Positions 24,101 through 28,229 of a stretch of 64,000 nt of DNA are shown here, in pieces. This DNA comes from Reticulitermes speratus. Lineage: Eukaryota; Arthropoda; Insecta; Blattodea; Rhinotermitidae. A model generated the notes under the pieces. That model was not told where the DNA came from. It made no database searches and saw only the letters and a program-made list of their open reading frames with translations. Each line of letters opens with the position of its first letter. Within the stretch, counting starts at the first letter, position 1. The stretch lies in contig JAJKFL010000021.1 in the NCBI GenBank assembly GCA_021186555.1, positions 1 to 64,000 on the forward strand. The letters are read 5' to 3'. The position numbers and the translations under genes were made by a program.

Positions 24101-24804
24101 CTAAAGAAGATGACGGAATTAGCAAAGATACACAGTTATTTAACAGTTGTTATTCTTTTTAGTTTGCAAGAAGGTTTCACTACAAACCCCTTGGGATCCT
24201 CTATGTTTGGACAACGGGCAAGTACGGCTCCAGAGATGGATCCTGAGTTCACTGCTGCAGACATCAGCCTGAGCATCCTATACCTCCATGAACTGCACCA
24301 TCAGCAGGTCAGTTGAAGGAACAGGACGAATGTTTTGTTGTTACTGCCCCTAGCTCTCTCTTAACTTTCCTGCCTTCTGCCAATCCCTGACGTGCAGTTT
24401 TCTAAATGGTTTTATTTGTATTATTTCATTTACTTGATGATATGTTGCCCACTAGAGTGACCTCCAGCTTAATGGGGTCTGTTGTTTCCAGTACTTACAG
24501 AGTTCTTATTTTATGTGATGTGGGGGACGTGTAGGTCGTGCAGATAAATATGCACTGGATCCTGCTGGCATGGCAGTTCAGTGCCTTAGAATATATGAGT
24601 TACACTTGAAGTGGTGGTCAGGCTCTCACTGTCCATACTGCTAATCAGGGTATCAAGAATCGTTTGAATCGGTCTATGTGGCAGAGACCCCACCAAGATA
24701 TGTCTGGAATCAGGGAGCTTGGTGATGATTCAGGGCACATGACTCGACGTGCAGAGAGAACACCATTACTAGATGAAGCTACGAAGTCTCCAAGGATTTC
24801 ATAG
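2267..24804 (+). CDS. ATG9: ATG9, autophagy-related protein 9 (14 coding exons, several disabling lesions)
   Basis: ATG9 is the only multi-spanning membrane protein of the core autophagy machinery. It is a trimeric lipid scramblase on Golgi-derived vesicles that seeds the phagophore and works with ATG2. Fourteen exons can be followed in order. They carry family signatures such as WNNMKDLDSFFTRV, CIHKRDLTELDIYHRILR, NYMVAMVNKSLLP, CWSIYGRLYLRHF, LDHELNARLNRAY, NFTVEVDGVGDVCSFAQMDV and AEDGKTELSLVHF, plus a serine/charged C-terminal tail. Splice phases match at every join I could test. Lesions: TAA at 3762-3764, an indel near 3828, a frameshift at 6496, an AC instead of AG acceptor at 10855-10856, a 122-bp insertion at 13891-14012, and one base missing near 16181. 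Exons 4 and 9-14 are fully open. Either this is a recently disabled gene or copy, or part of the damage is assembly error. The family assignment is secure; functionality is doubtful. Confidence 0.9.
2617..2806. repeat. 55-bp minisatellite, about 3.5 copies
   Basis: The unit contains GGTGGAGACAGCCAGTGCAT and CTCAACGCAACGCAAAA and is repeated head to tail in ATG9 intron 1. Copies differ by one or two bases. Confidence 0.9.
2987..3370. repeat. 55-bp minisatellite, about 7 copies
   Basis: The unit contains GGCAGTACATTTCTCTGTAA and CACTGATAGCCCTGTCCCAC. Copies alternate between CACACTACAC and CACACCACAC variants. Open frames of 174 and 67 codons on the - strand are only a by-product of the repeat. 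Confidence 0.93.
3693..3879 (+). CDS. ATG9: ATG9 exon 2, broken (stop codon and indel)
   Basis: The acceptor is a CTTTCTTCAG tract ending at 3692. The frame reads WNNMKDLDSFFTRV, then TAA (3762-3764) where the family has a tyrosine codon. It continues as HYHQKHGFACMMVEEALELLQ in pieces typical of ATG9, and after an indel near 3828 changes frame to read STFVFHCVDYSVLL. This covers the cytosolic-to-first-membrane-segment border. It ends in phase 2 with donor GTACAG. The last about 30 bases of the exon plus the donor are the unit of the 52-bp minisatellite that follows. Confidence 0.85.
3849..4262. repeat. 52-bp minisatellite made from the ATG9 exon 2/intron border, 8 copies
   Basis: The first copy is genuine exon sequence (CACTGTGTGGACTATTCAGT, coding HCVDYSV) plus the splice donor GTACAG. 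The unit then repeats seven more times at 52-bp spacing. GT donor positions fall at 3880, 3932, 3984, 4036, 4140, 4192 and 4244; the copy at 4088 has lost it (AACATACAG). Because 52 is not a multiple of three and each unit carries a stop, use of a downstream donor would truncate the protein. Confidence 0.93.
4640..4705. mobile_element. Possible pogo/Tigger-type terminal segment
   Basis: The stretch GTCCAGTAATCCAGCACCTG followed 20 bases later by GAGTGCTGGATTAAAAG has the style of the termini of pogo/Tigger elements (CAGT plus a GGATTA-rich end). No intact transposase adjoins it. An open + frame at about 4473-4575 that ends EYSSD might be a decayed transposase C-terminus, but I cannot establish this. 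Confidence 0.3.
5666..5836. mobile_element. Foldback/MITE-like inverted repeat with flanking direct repeats
   Basis: Two imperfect inverted arms of about 50 bp (around 5682-5733 and 5741-5795) share GGTAATTGTTTACCGA and CGGTAAACAATTATCAC and can form a long hairpin. The element is bracketed by the 13-bp direct repeat CATCTTTTTAACC (5666-5678 and 5824-5836), which may be a target duplication. It lies in ATG9 intron 2. Confidence 0.6.
6117..6156. repeat. (TG)n microsatellite
   Basis: About 20 uninterrupted TG units in ATG9 intron 2. Confidence 0.95.
6384..6592 (+). CDS. ATG9: ATG9 exon 3, frameshifted
   Basis: An acceptor (TTTTGTATCTAG) places a G after the AG left by exon 2, restoring an arginine codon. 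The frame reads SDAVLPMNECVANFGALTWVC. One surplus base at about 6496 (or two missing) then moves it to the frame reading FMYRLFQFWDIKQFFNTAL, which is the second membrane segment and the following helix. The GTAAGT donor is in phase 0. Confidence 0.85.
6990..7380 (-). pseudogene. RTE-type LINE fragment, C-terminal region
   Basis: The - strand reads TLFTSKLDLNLRNKLVKCYN, then LYGAETWTLRKVDQ and MWCWRRMEKIIWTNHVRNEE. This is the characteristic segment after the reverse transcriptase core of RTE-like LINEs. It is a 120-codon remnant with no upstream RT, so a dead fragment in ATG9 intron 3. A (GA)n microsatellite sits just beyond it at about 7418-7437. Confidence 0.8.
7936..9063. repeat. 45-bp minisatellite, about 25 copies
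   Basis: The unit contains GTGGCTGCCCAGGCCACTCA and CATGCCCACTGTTAGCTTTA. Because 45 is a multiple of three and the unit lacks stops, both strands read open for hundreds of codons (a 15-residue period on each). A few 44-bp units shift the frame. It is GC-richer than its surroundings and carries the internal palindrome GGCTGCCCAGGCC-like core. Lies in ATG9 intron 3. Confidence 0.95.
9090..9320 (-). mobile_element. Diverged tRNA-derived SINE
   Basis: Weakly but collinearly similar to the SINE at 1826-2108: the tail region GAAGGTGAGGTATAGCTC, a TTAAGCACTAGATGGGGGTG segment, and an end resembling a decayed tRNA head. Older than the other copies. Confidence 0.55.
9943..10067 (+). CDS. ATG9: ATG9 exon 4, intact
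   Basis: An AG acceptor follows a TTTTCTTTTC tract. The open frame contains LDNLTWQEIWCKVREVQ and CIHKRDLTELDIYHRILR, among the most conserved ATG9 segments. It ends in phase 2 at GTACCA. Confidence 0.93.
10305..10522. mobile_element. Foldback MITE with arms of about 100 bp
   Basis: The left arm starts TGACGTATCAGTTCTTCTGG and the right arm, read in reverse complement, starts TGACGTACCAGTTCTTCTGG. Both continue through GTGACACTGCG, a CATAT segment and GACATTTTGAGA. The whole 218 bp could fold into one hairpin. In ATG9 intron 4. Confidence 0.75.
10857..10984 (+). CDS. ATG9: ATG9 exon 5, acceptor site mutated to AC
   Basis: The frame F-ENYMVAMVNKSLLP through VVFLTRGLTYNIELLLF is open. It joins exon 4 in phase only if it begins at the G at 10857. 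The preceding dinucleotide is AC (TTTACAC|GTTTGAG) instead of AG, and no AG nearby gives the correct phase. The GTAAGA donor is in phase 1 and splits the tryptophan completed in exon 6. Confidence 0.85.
10985..12689. other. ATG9 intron 5, first part, nothing recognised
   Basis: AT-rich intronic DNA without a convincing gene or repeat. Short open frames on both strands show no domain or codon pattern. Confidence 0.4.
12690..12975 (-). pseudogene. Mariner-type transposase fragment
   Basis: The - strand reads LLYDNAHPHVAHRIKSQ, a DDE/D transposase second-aspartate block, followed by FKHPTYSPELS and a frame-broken KKRPSKGTCSHW region. This is the C-terminal half of a mariner-like transposase with stops and frameshifts, lying in ATG9 intron 5. 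No terminal repeats were found. Confidence 0.65.
13847..14153 (+). CDS. ATG9: ATG9 exon 6, interrupted by a 122-bp insertion
   Basis: After a TTTTGCAG acceptor the frame reads GPWAPFENNWHLKEDYKK and then TAG at 13918. The reading resumes after a second GACTACAAGAAA at 14013 with LSKHILWVGIANFV and CPLILLWQILYAVFTYAE, the next membrane-associated helices. The segment between is an insertion flanked by a 12-bp duplication. The donor is GTTGGT, phase 0. Confidence 0.88.
13903..14012. mobile_element. 110-bp Penelope-like remnant inserted in ATG9 exon 6
   Basis: It is flanked by a 12-bp direct repeat GACTACAAGAAA (13891-13902 and 14013-14024). The insert begins CAGCCGAAACATATGTAGGG, closely like the CAGCCGAAACATGTAGG ribozyme 3' half in the Penelope-like element at 40304-40797, which has its own 12-bp target duplication. 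It brings an in-frame TAG and shifts the frame (122 bp in total). A GT at 13915 and an AG ending at 14011 could splice it out in frame. Confidence 0.65.
14339..14517 (+). CDS. ATG9: ATG9 exon 7, open
   Basis: The frame contains RKPGILSSRCWSIYGRLYLR and LDHELNARLNRAYTPAS, a highly conserved block. The last residues (SRMKSSVAR) fit the family less well than a partial second copy of this exon end found at about 15379-15430. The GTAAGT donor is in phase 2. Confidence 0.9.
14556..15381. mobile_element. Non-autonomous DNA transposon with inverted termini
   Basis: The left end is TACCATATTTACTCGAATGC and the right end read in reverse complement is TACCATATTTACCCCAATGC, both continuing AAGA. No transposase is present; the interior is AT-rich. 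Terminal sequences of this style are common in hAT-type non-autonomous elements, but I cannot confirm the superfamily. In ATG9 intron 7. Confidence 0.65.
15383..15440 (+). pseudogene. ATG9: Partial second copy of the ATG9 exon 7 end and donor
   Basis: AAATATCTTCACATCTCCTA, then GTAAGTACACTGA, matches the end of exon 7 (GAATATCTTCACGTCTCGTA, GTAAGTACACTGA) collinearly. Its reading FTSPIMTIV resembles the usual ATG9 sequence at this point more closely than exon 7 does. A TAG lies just before the donor-like site. Confidence 0.6.
15847..16131 (+). pseudogene. Jockey/R1-type LINE 3' fragment (C-terminal zinc finger)
   Basis: The + strand reads SPECDRCKQTSETASHVLGD followed by CEALAALRFRYLG and ISVSRLLHFVQSAGLLNK, then a stop. 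The Cys-His pattern CxxC...H...C and following helix are the usual C-terminus of LINEs that carry RNase H. A TTCTATTCTA-type tail ends it. In ATG9 intron 7. Confidence 0.75.
16174..16304 (+). CDS. ATG9: ATG9 exon 8, one base missing
   Basis: A CTTACAG acceptor is followed by AAATGTGG. The phase from exon 7 reads RNV, but the long frame reading YVAGACLAVLVILSAYNVSV and VEHILTAIIVLGAIVAVSR is offset by one, consistent with loss of a single base near 16181. It encodes the last membrane segments. Donor GTGACG, phase 2. Confidence 0.82.
17135..17288 (+). CDS. ATG9: ATG9 exon 9, intact
   Basis: The acceptor is TTTGTTTGTAATAG. The open frame includes VIPDENLVRRPEEML, ANVHYQPDSWRG and EFSQLFHYKA, a conserved cytosolic block. 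Donor GTAAGT, phase 0. Confidence 0.93.
18030..18165 (+). mobile_element. RTE-type LINE 3' tail fragment
   Basis: Collinear with the 3' end of the LINE at 51520-52360: GGCTGTTGTGA, a CGGGGGATTT segment, and TCCTGAGAAGGACGGTGCTC. Diverged and without coding sequence. In ATG9 intron 9. Confidence 0.6.
18311..18565 (+). CDS. ATG9: ATG9 exon 10, intact
   Basis: Eighty-five codons include LLQEMLSPVITPFILCFHLR, IVDFYRNFTVEVDGVGDVC and FAQMDVRHHGNPAWQ, the strongest ATG9 signature in the window. Phase 0 at both ends, donor GTAAAT. Confidence 0.96.
18690..18985 (+). pseudogene. Decayed RTE-type LINE C-terminal fragment
   Basis: Pieces in different frames read HWFG, then RVPDVRFKRKRYG and FDQVLETRRKEK. 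This resembles the WFGHV...GRP...W..D segment that ends RTE-like LINE proteins. Many stops and shifts. In ATG9 intron 10. Confidence 0.5.
19452..19640 (+). CDS. ATG9: ATG9 exon 11, intact
   Basis: The frame begins AEDGKTELSLVHFTLTNPEW, a conserved ATG9 C-terminal-domain motif, and runs 63 codons to a GTATGT donor in phase 0. Confidence 0.94.
19855..21147 (+). mobile_element. mariner transposon with perfect 26-bp terminal inverted repeats
   Basis: The element begins CGAGGTGTGGTAGAAAAGTA and ends with its exact reverse complement; 26 bp match perfectly. TA dinucleotides flank both ends, as expected for Tc1/mariner insertion. It is 1293 bp long, the usual mariner size, in ATG9 intron 11 on the gene's own strand. 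The internal transposase is frameshifted. Confidence 0.95.
20046..21088 (+). pseudogene. mariner transposase, frameshifted (DD34D)
   Basis: Cut-and-paste transposase. It has an N-terminal helix-turn-helix pair for binding the terminal repeats (RSHKSVLEGLEQVEDEPLAG and the following LTLRMISSELNLNRFTVHQI) and a DDD catalytic core. Catalytic aspartates lie in TGDESW, HHDNAPCH and SPCDFF, with 34 residues between the last two. The two halves are in different frames: near 20620-20650 a base is gained and about ten are lost relative to the family layout, and a TAA closes the first half. The start at 20046 was preferred to an ATG 8 codons upstream because MDRQKFEQR is the usual beginning. Inactive, though its ends look mobilisable. 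Confidence 0.93.
21282..21525 (-). pseudogene. RTE-type LINE C-terminal fragment
   Basis: The - strand reads [20 protein letters not shown] then IKSRRMMGEAF, collinear with the 51838-52239 LINE segment. Truncated at both ends. In ATG9 intron 11. Confidence 0.8.
21780..21889 (+). CDS. ATG9: ATG9 exon 12, intact
   Basis: A TGTTTACAG acceptor is followed by 36 open codons including FSNLVESTLHGHAA and SNRGPFY, part of the variable cytosolic tail. Donor GTGACA, phase 2. Assigned by position, frame continuity and phase; this tail is less conserved than the core. Confidence 0.75.
21987..22141. mobile_element. 155-bp MITE of pogo/mariner type
   Basis: The ends CAGTAAAACTCCGATTTAAT and, in reverse complement, CAGTAAAACCCCTATTTAAT are near-identical inverted repeats. 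TA flanks both ends. No coding capacity. In ATG9 intron 12. Confidence 0.85.
22144..24162. other. ATG9 intron 12, remainder
   Basis: Mostly AT-rich DNA with no recognised gene. A pyrimidine-rich CTT/CCT microsatellite lies at about 23408-23487. Confidence 0.5.
24163..24307 (+). CDS. ATG9: ATG9 exon 13, intact
   Basis: The acceptor is a TTCTTTTTAG tract. The frame includes GFTTNPLGSSMFGQ and SLSILYLHELHHQQ, matching the conserved ATG9 tail helix. Donor GTCAGT, phase 0. Confidence 0.9.
24649..24804 (+). CDS. ATG9: ATG9 exon 14, terminal exon with stop codon
   Basis: A CTGCTAATCAG acceptor in phase 0 opens 51 codons with WQRPHQDMSGIRELGDDSGH and ERTPLLDEA, ending in TAG at 24802-24804. Composition (charged, serine-rich) and position fit the end of ATG9. 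Confidence 0.7.
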   Translation, partial: GIKNRLNRSMWQRPHQDMSGIRELGDDSGHMTRRAERTPLLDEATKSPRIS

Positions 24805-25159
24805 CAGGTTGCGAAATCAACGTAGTAGTTTAATGATATTGTTTTGAACATGACAAAGTAGAATGCTGGCACATTTGTCAAAATGTAATGTTACTTGTGG
24901 CTGAGAAAATCCTCCATTTGTTGGTTCAACTTTTTCATTTCCAATTCCTAGATACAAACTTTTTGTACAATATTTTATTAATTTAATTGTTAAGTGTTTG
25001 TTTTTCACACCTCAAAAAGAGCTAATTTATTATCAGGAAGCTTCATGCTGGTGTTTGTAAGCTCGTACCAAGTATTACAAGTATGTTATAAATTGTATTA
25101 CACAGTTAGATTAAAAAATTTGTAATTTCCATTACAACTGATCGTTTTTTAACAGAAAC

Positions 25160-27215
25160 ATGTTTTTTCAATTCAATTTATTCATCCATTCAGTCTACTT
25201 CGACCTTGGACAAGTCACAATAATTCTTACAACATGCAAGCAAGGCCAAATATTAATAAATTTCAAATCACATCTGTACAAACAATAAAATCACCACTAT
25301 ATAAAATACAATTAATGTACACACGCAGGCATATCTGTTTAGGTCTAAAGGGATTTAGACTTTAAGAAGCTCATCAATCGAATAAAAGGTATTTGAGATC
25401 AGCAATAATTTTACCTCCTTTTTAAAACATCTAAAATTTTTTAAAGTTTTTATTCTTTCCGGTAACTTGTTATATAATCTACTTGCCTTATTTATTACAT
25501 TGTTCTGATAAAGAGTTGTGTTGCATGCTTGGATAAATAATTTATTTTTACCTCTCGTATTATAATCATACATCTGGAAATCACATTTCAAATTACCTTC
25601 CAATTTTTTGATAAAACATAGTACTTCCAAGATGTAAAGTGAAGGCAGTGTGAGAATTTTAAATTCTGAAAATATACCTCTACAAGACACTCGTTTATTA
25701 ACCCCTGCAATTAGTTGCATCACCTTTTTTTTGTATGAGAAAAACCTTTAAGCCATCTTTTACTGATCCCCAAAAAATAATCCCATATTTCAGTCGTGAC
25801 TGGAAATAAGCATAATAAATTGATCTGATCATGTGATAGCTCATAGCATCCTTTAGAGTTTTGATAATAAAATAAACCTTACTTAGGCTAGAACGTAAAG
25901 AATTAATATGGGTGTGCCAATTTATGCTTTCTGTAATATTAATTCCCAGAAATTTTACAACCGATTTATAAGAGATTTCAGCGCTGTTATAGAAGATACT
26001 TGGTTTACACACTACTTCCCGTTGTCTTGGGTGAAATGACAGAGCGCATGACTTCCTAATATTTAAAATTAATTCATTATTATTAAACCATGCCTCTAAG
26101 CGATTCATTAGATATGCTATTTTACATGTAAGCATATTTTCATCTTCATCAACAACAAGTATGTTTATATCGTCAGCATAAAGAACCATTTGAACATCTT
26201 GTACATATTTTGGCAAGTCATTTATATATAATAGAAATAAAATGGGTCCCAAGATAGAGCCTTGAGGAACACCACTAGAATTCTTCCTATGAGACGACAA
26301 ATATTTATTCTGAGTATACTTCTTTCCCAAGTGTGTAACTTCAACAAACTGAGTTCTGTTTGATAAGTATGATCTAAACCATTGATTAGCAATACCCCTA
26401 ATTCCATAAGACTCTAGTTTATCTAGTAACCTTTGGTGATTCAAGACATCATAAGCTTTTGTTAGGTCTAAGAATGTTCCTATCACATGGAGTTTGTTCT
26501 CCAGTGCTTCCTGTATATTATTTAGAAATGTCTGGCAGGCATTTTCTACAGATTTTCCACACCTAAATCCAAATTGTCCTTTTATAAGAATATTGTTTTG
26601 TTCGATATGTGAGTTTAATGTCTTATACATTATCCTTTCCAGTATTTTGGAGAAGACTGACAGAATTGACATGGGTCTGTAATTTTGAATGTCACATTTA
26701 TTTCCTCCTTTGGGAATAGGTTTTATTTTTGATATCTTTAACATATCCGGGAAGGTACCACATTGAAACGATAAATTAAAAATATAGACAAGAGGTTTTA
26801 TTATGTATTGACCACAGTGTTTTATTATGTATTGACCACAGTGTTTTATTATGTACTGACCACAGTGTTTTATTATTATTTCTCGGAATTCATCATATCC
26901 CGTCGAATAGGAATTCTTTAGCTTCTTTATAACACCTTCAACTTCACGTTCTGTAATGGGGGAAAGATAGATGGAATTAAAATTGTAATTTAGTGAAGTA
27001 TAGTCTGGATTTGACGGTTTAATCCTAGATTTTAGTTCCACAATGGTATTTATGAAAAAATAATTAAATTTATCTGAAATAACTTGGGAATTCGTTATGA
27101 GTTCTGAACCATGTTTAATTTCTATGTTATCAATTAACATTTTTGTGTTTCCCATTTCATTATTAATTAACTTCCACGTTCTTTTTGGGGCACTAATGCA
27201 GTTTATGTCCACCAC
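25160..27215 (-). mobile_element. 5'-truncated Jockey/CR1-type LINE
   Basis: On the - strand the element carries the reverse transcriptase and C-terminal region but no endonuclease or ORF1, so it is truncated at about 27215. Its 3' end has AATAAA-like motifs and a short A-rich tail near 25165. It lies downstream of ATG9 and between it and the NACHT-ankyrin gene. No clear target duplication was found. Confidence 0.85.
25355..27215 (-). pseudogene. LINE reverse transcriptase (frameshifted)
   Basis: The RT motifs are in order: IKPIPKGG, NYRPMSILSVFSKILERIM, GFRCGKSVENAC, FLDLTKAYDVLNH, SSGVPQGSILGPILF, and YADD in the catalytic palm. The C-terminal domain (YNTRGKNKLF, SRLYNKLPERIK) is in another frame after a shift at about 25700-25725. 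A 27-bp unit coding KHCGQYIIK is tandemly triplicated in frame around 26795-26875, where relatives would be expected to have one. Inactive, because it is 5'-truncated and frameshifted. Confidence 0.88.
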
Positions 27216-27227
27216 TGTGTATCCAGT

Positions 27228-27936
27228 GTGCAGTTACGATGTTCCTGTACGCTGAGGGGCGTGGTTTGCGTGGCGCGTTGTGGCCTCGCCCCTCTCTCCC
27301 TACTTCAACTTGCAGCTCTCATTTCAAACAAACTTAGGTTAGCGTGTAGGCTATGTCTCTGTTACAGTCGGCGCGATATTTCAACCTCGTCCCCCTCATT
27401 ACACTACCTGTTCACGGTCTGTGTATTACGGTGCCGAATGCACCCTACCCTCCTTCCCTCCCTCAAAAGTTAACGGATCTGTCGATAGAGCGTTCCCTTA
27501 CGTGTTCGGCTGTGTGTCTGTTACACTTGGCGCGATATTTCAACCTCGTCCCGCTCAATTCAGTATCGGCTATCGCTCTGTGTAGTACAGTACAGTGTCG
27601 CGGTCTTCCTGTCTTTGTGAAAGTGTTGTGCCATATAACAATGACATCACATATCACGGACACTATTAAGGCCTACCAGTCGCGCGTATGCCGCACGTGC
27701 AGACAAACTACATCTACTCTCTTTCGGAATACATGTTCGCATCTCTTTGCGCCGCGAGTGCCATTGACCCGTTCACCATGTTCCTTCACGTCATCACACA
27801 TGTGGACTGGTCGCTCCAGCCTGCGCGCGCATCACCGCCCTCTCCACTTTAACGTTGCTCCTCCTTTTTCCATTCCCCCTACAACACATAGCCTTCTAGA
27901 CTCACTCTGTCGTCCATCCTACAGAAATTTTTCCTG
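27228..27936. other. GC-richer stretch with an internal duplication, no gene identified
   Basis: Segments at about 27349-27412 and 27511-27570 are related (both contain GGCGCGATATTTCAACCTCG). A 202-codon + frame across it shows no recognisable domain. The block is bracketed by an inverted 29-bp near-repeat (27186-27214 and 27938-27966). Confidence 0.4.
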
Positions 27937-28029
27937 CTGTGGTGGACCTAAACTGCATTAGAGCCCTTTTTGGTTTATTTATAGCAGATGTAACGGTGTA
28001 TTTATGTTACTGTTGGTCATACACAACGG

Positions 28030-28228
28030 TCATCAGTACAGTATCGCCATCTTTATTAGTGGTGTTTAAAACTGATCCTCTGTCGACAAAAGAATTCGTT
28101 TATTGCAGAGTTCTGCATGAAGTCGAAATATGTAACGCTGTATTTATCTTACTGTTGGTCAAGTGAGCGTCTGTGTCTTTATACATTAGCAACTTGGTTT
28201 TAGCGAAAATTATTGAGACAGTGGCGAA
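28030..28228 (-). pseudogene. Decayed ankyrin unit beyond the stop codon of the NACHT-ankyrin gene
   Basis: The + strand order CATCAGTACAGTATCGCCAT, GTGTTTAAAACTGAT, TTCGTTTATTGCAGAG, GAAGTCGAAATATGTAACG, TACTGTTGGTCAA mirrors the ankyrin block at 28314-28500 base by base with many substitutions. It is a fossil repeat unit lying just 3' of the present stop, out of the coding sequence. Confidence 0.65.
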
Positions 28229-28229
28229 T

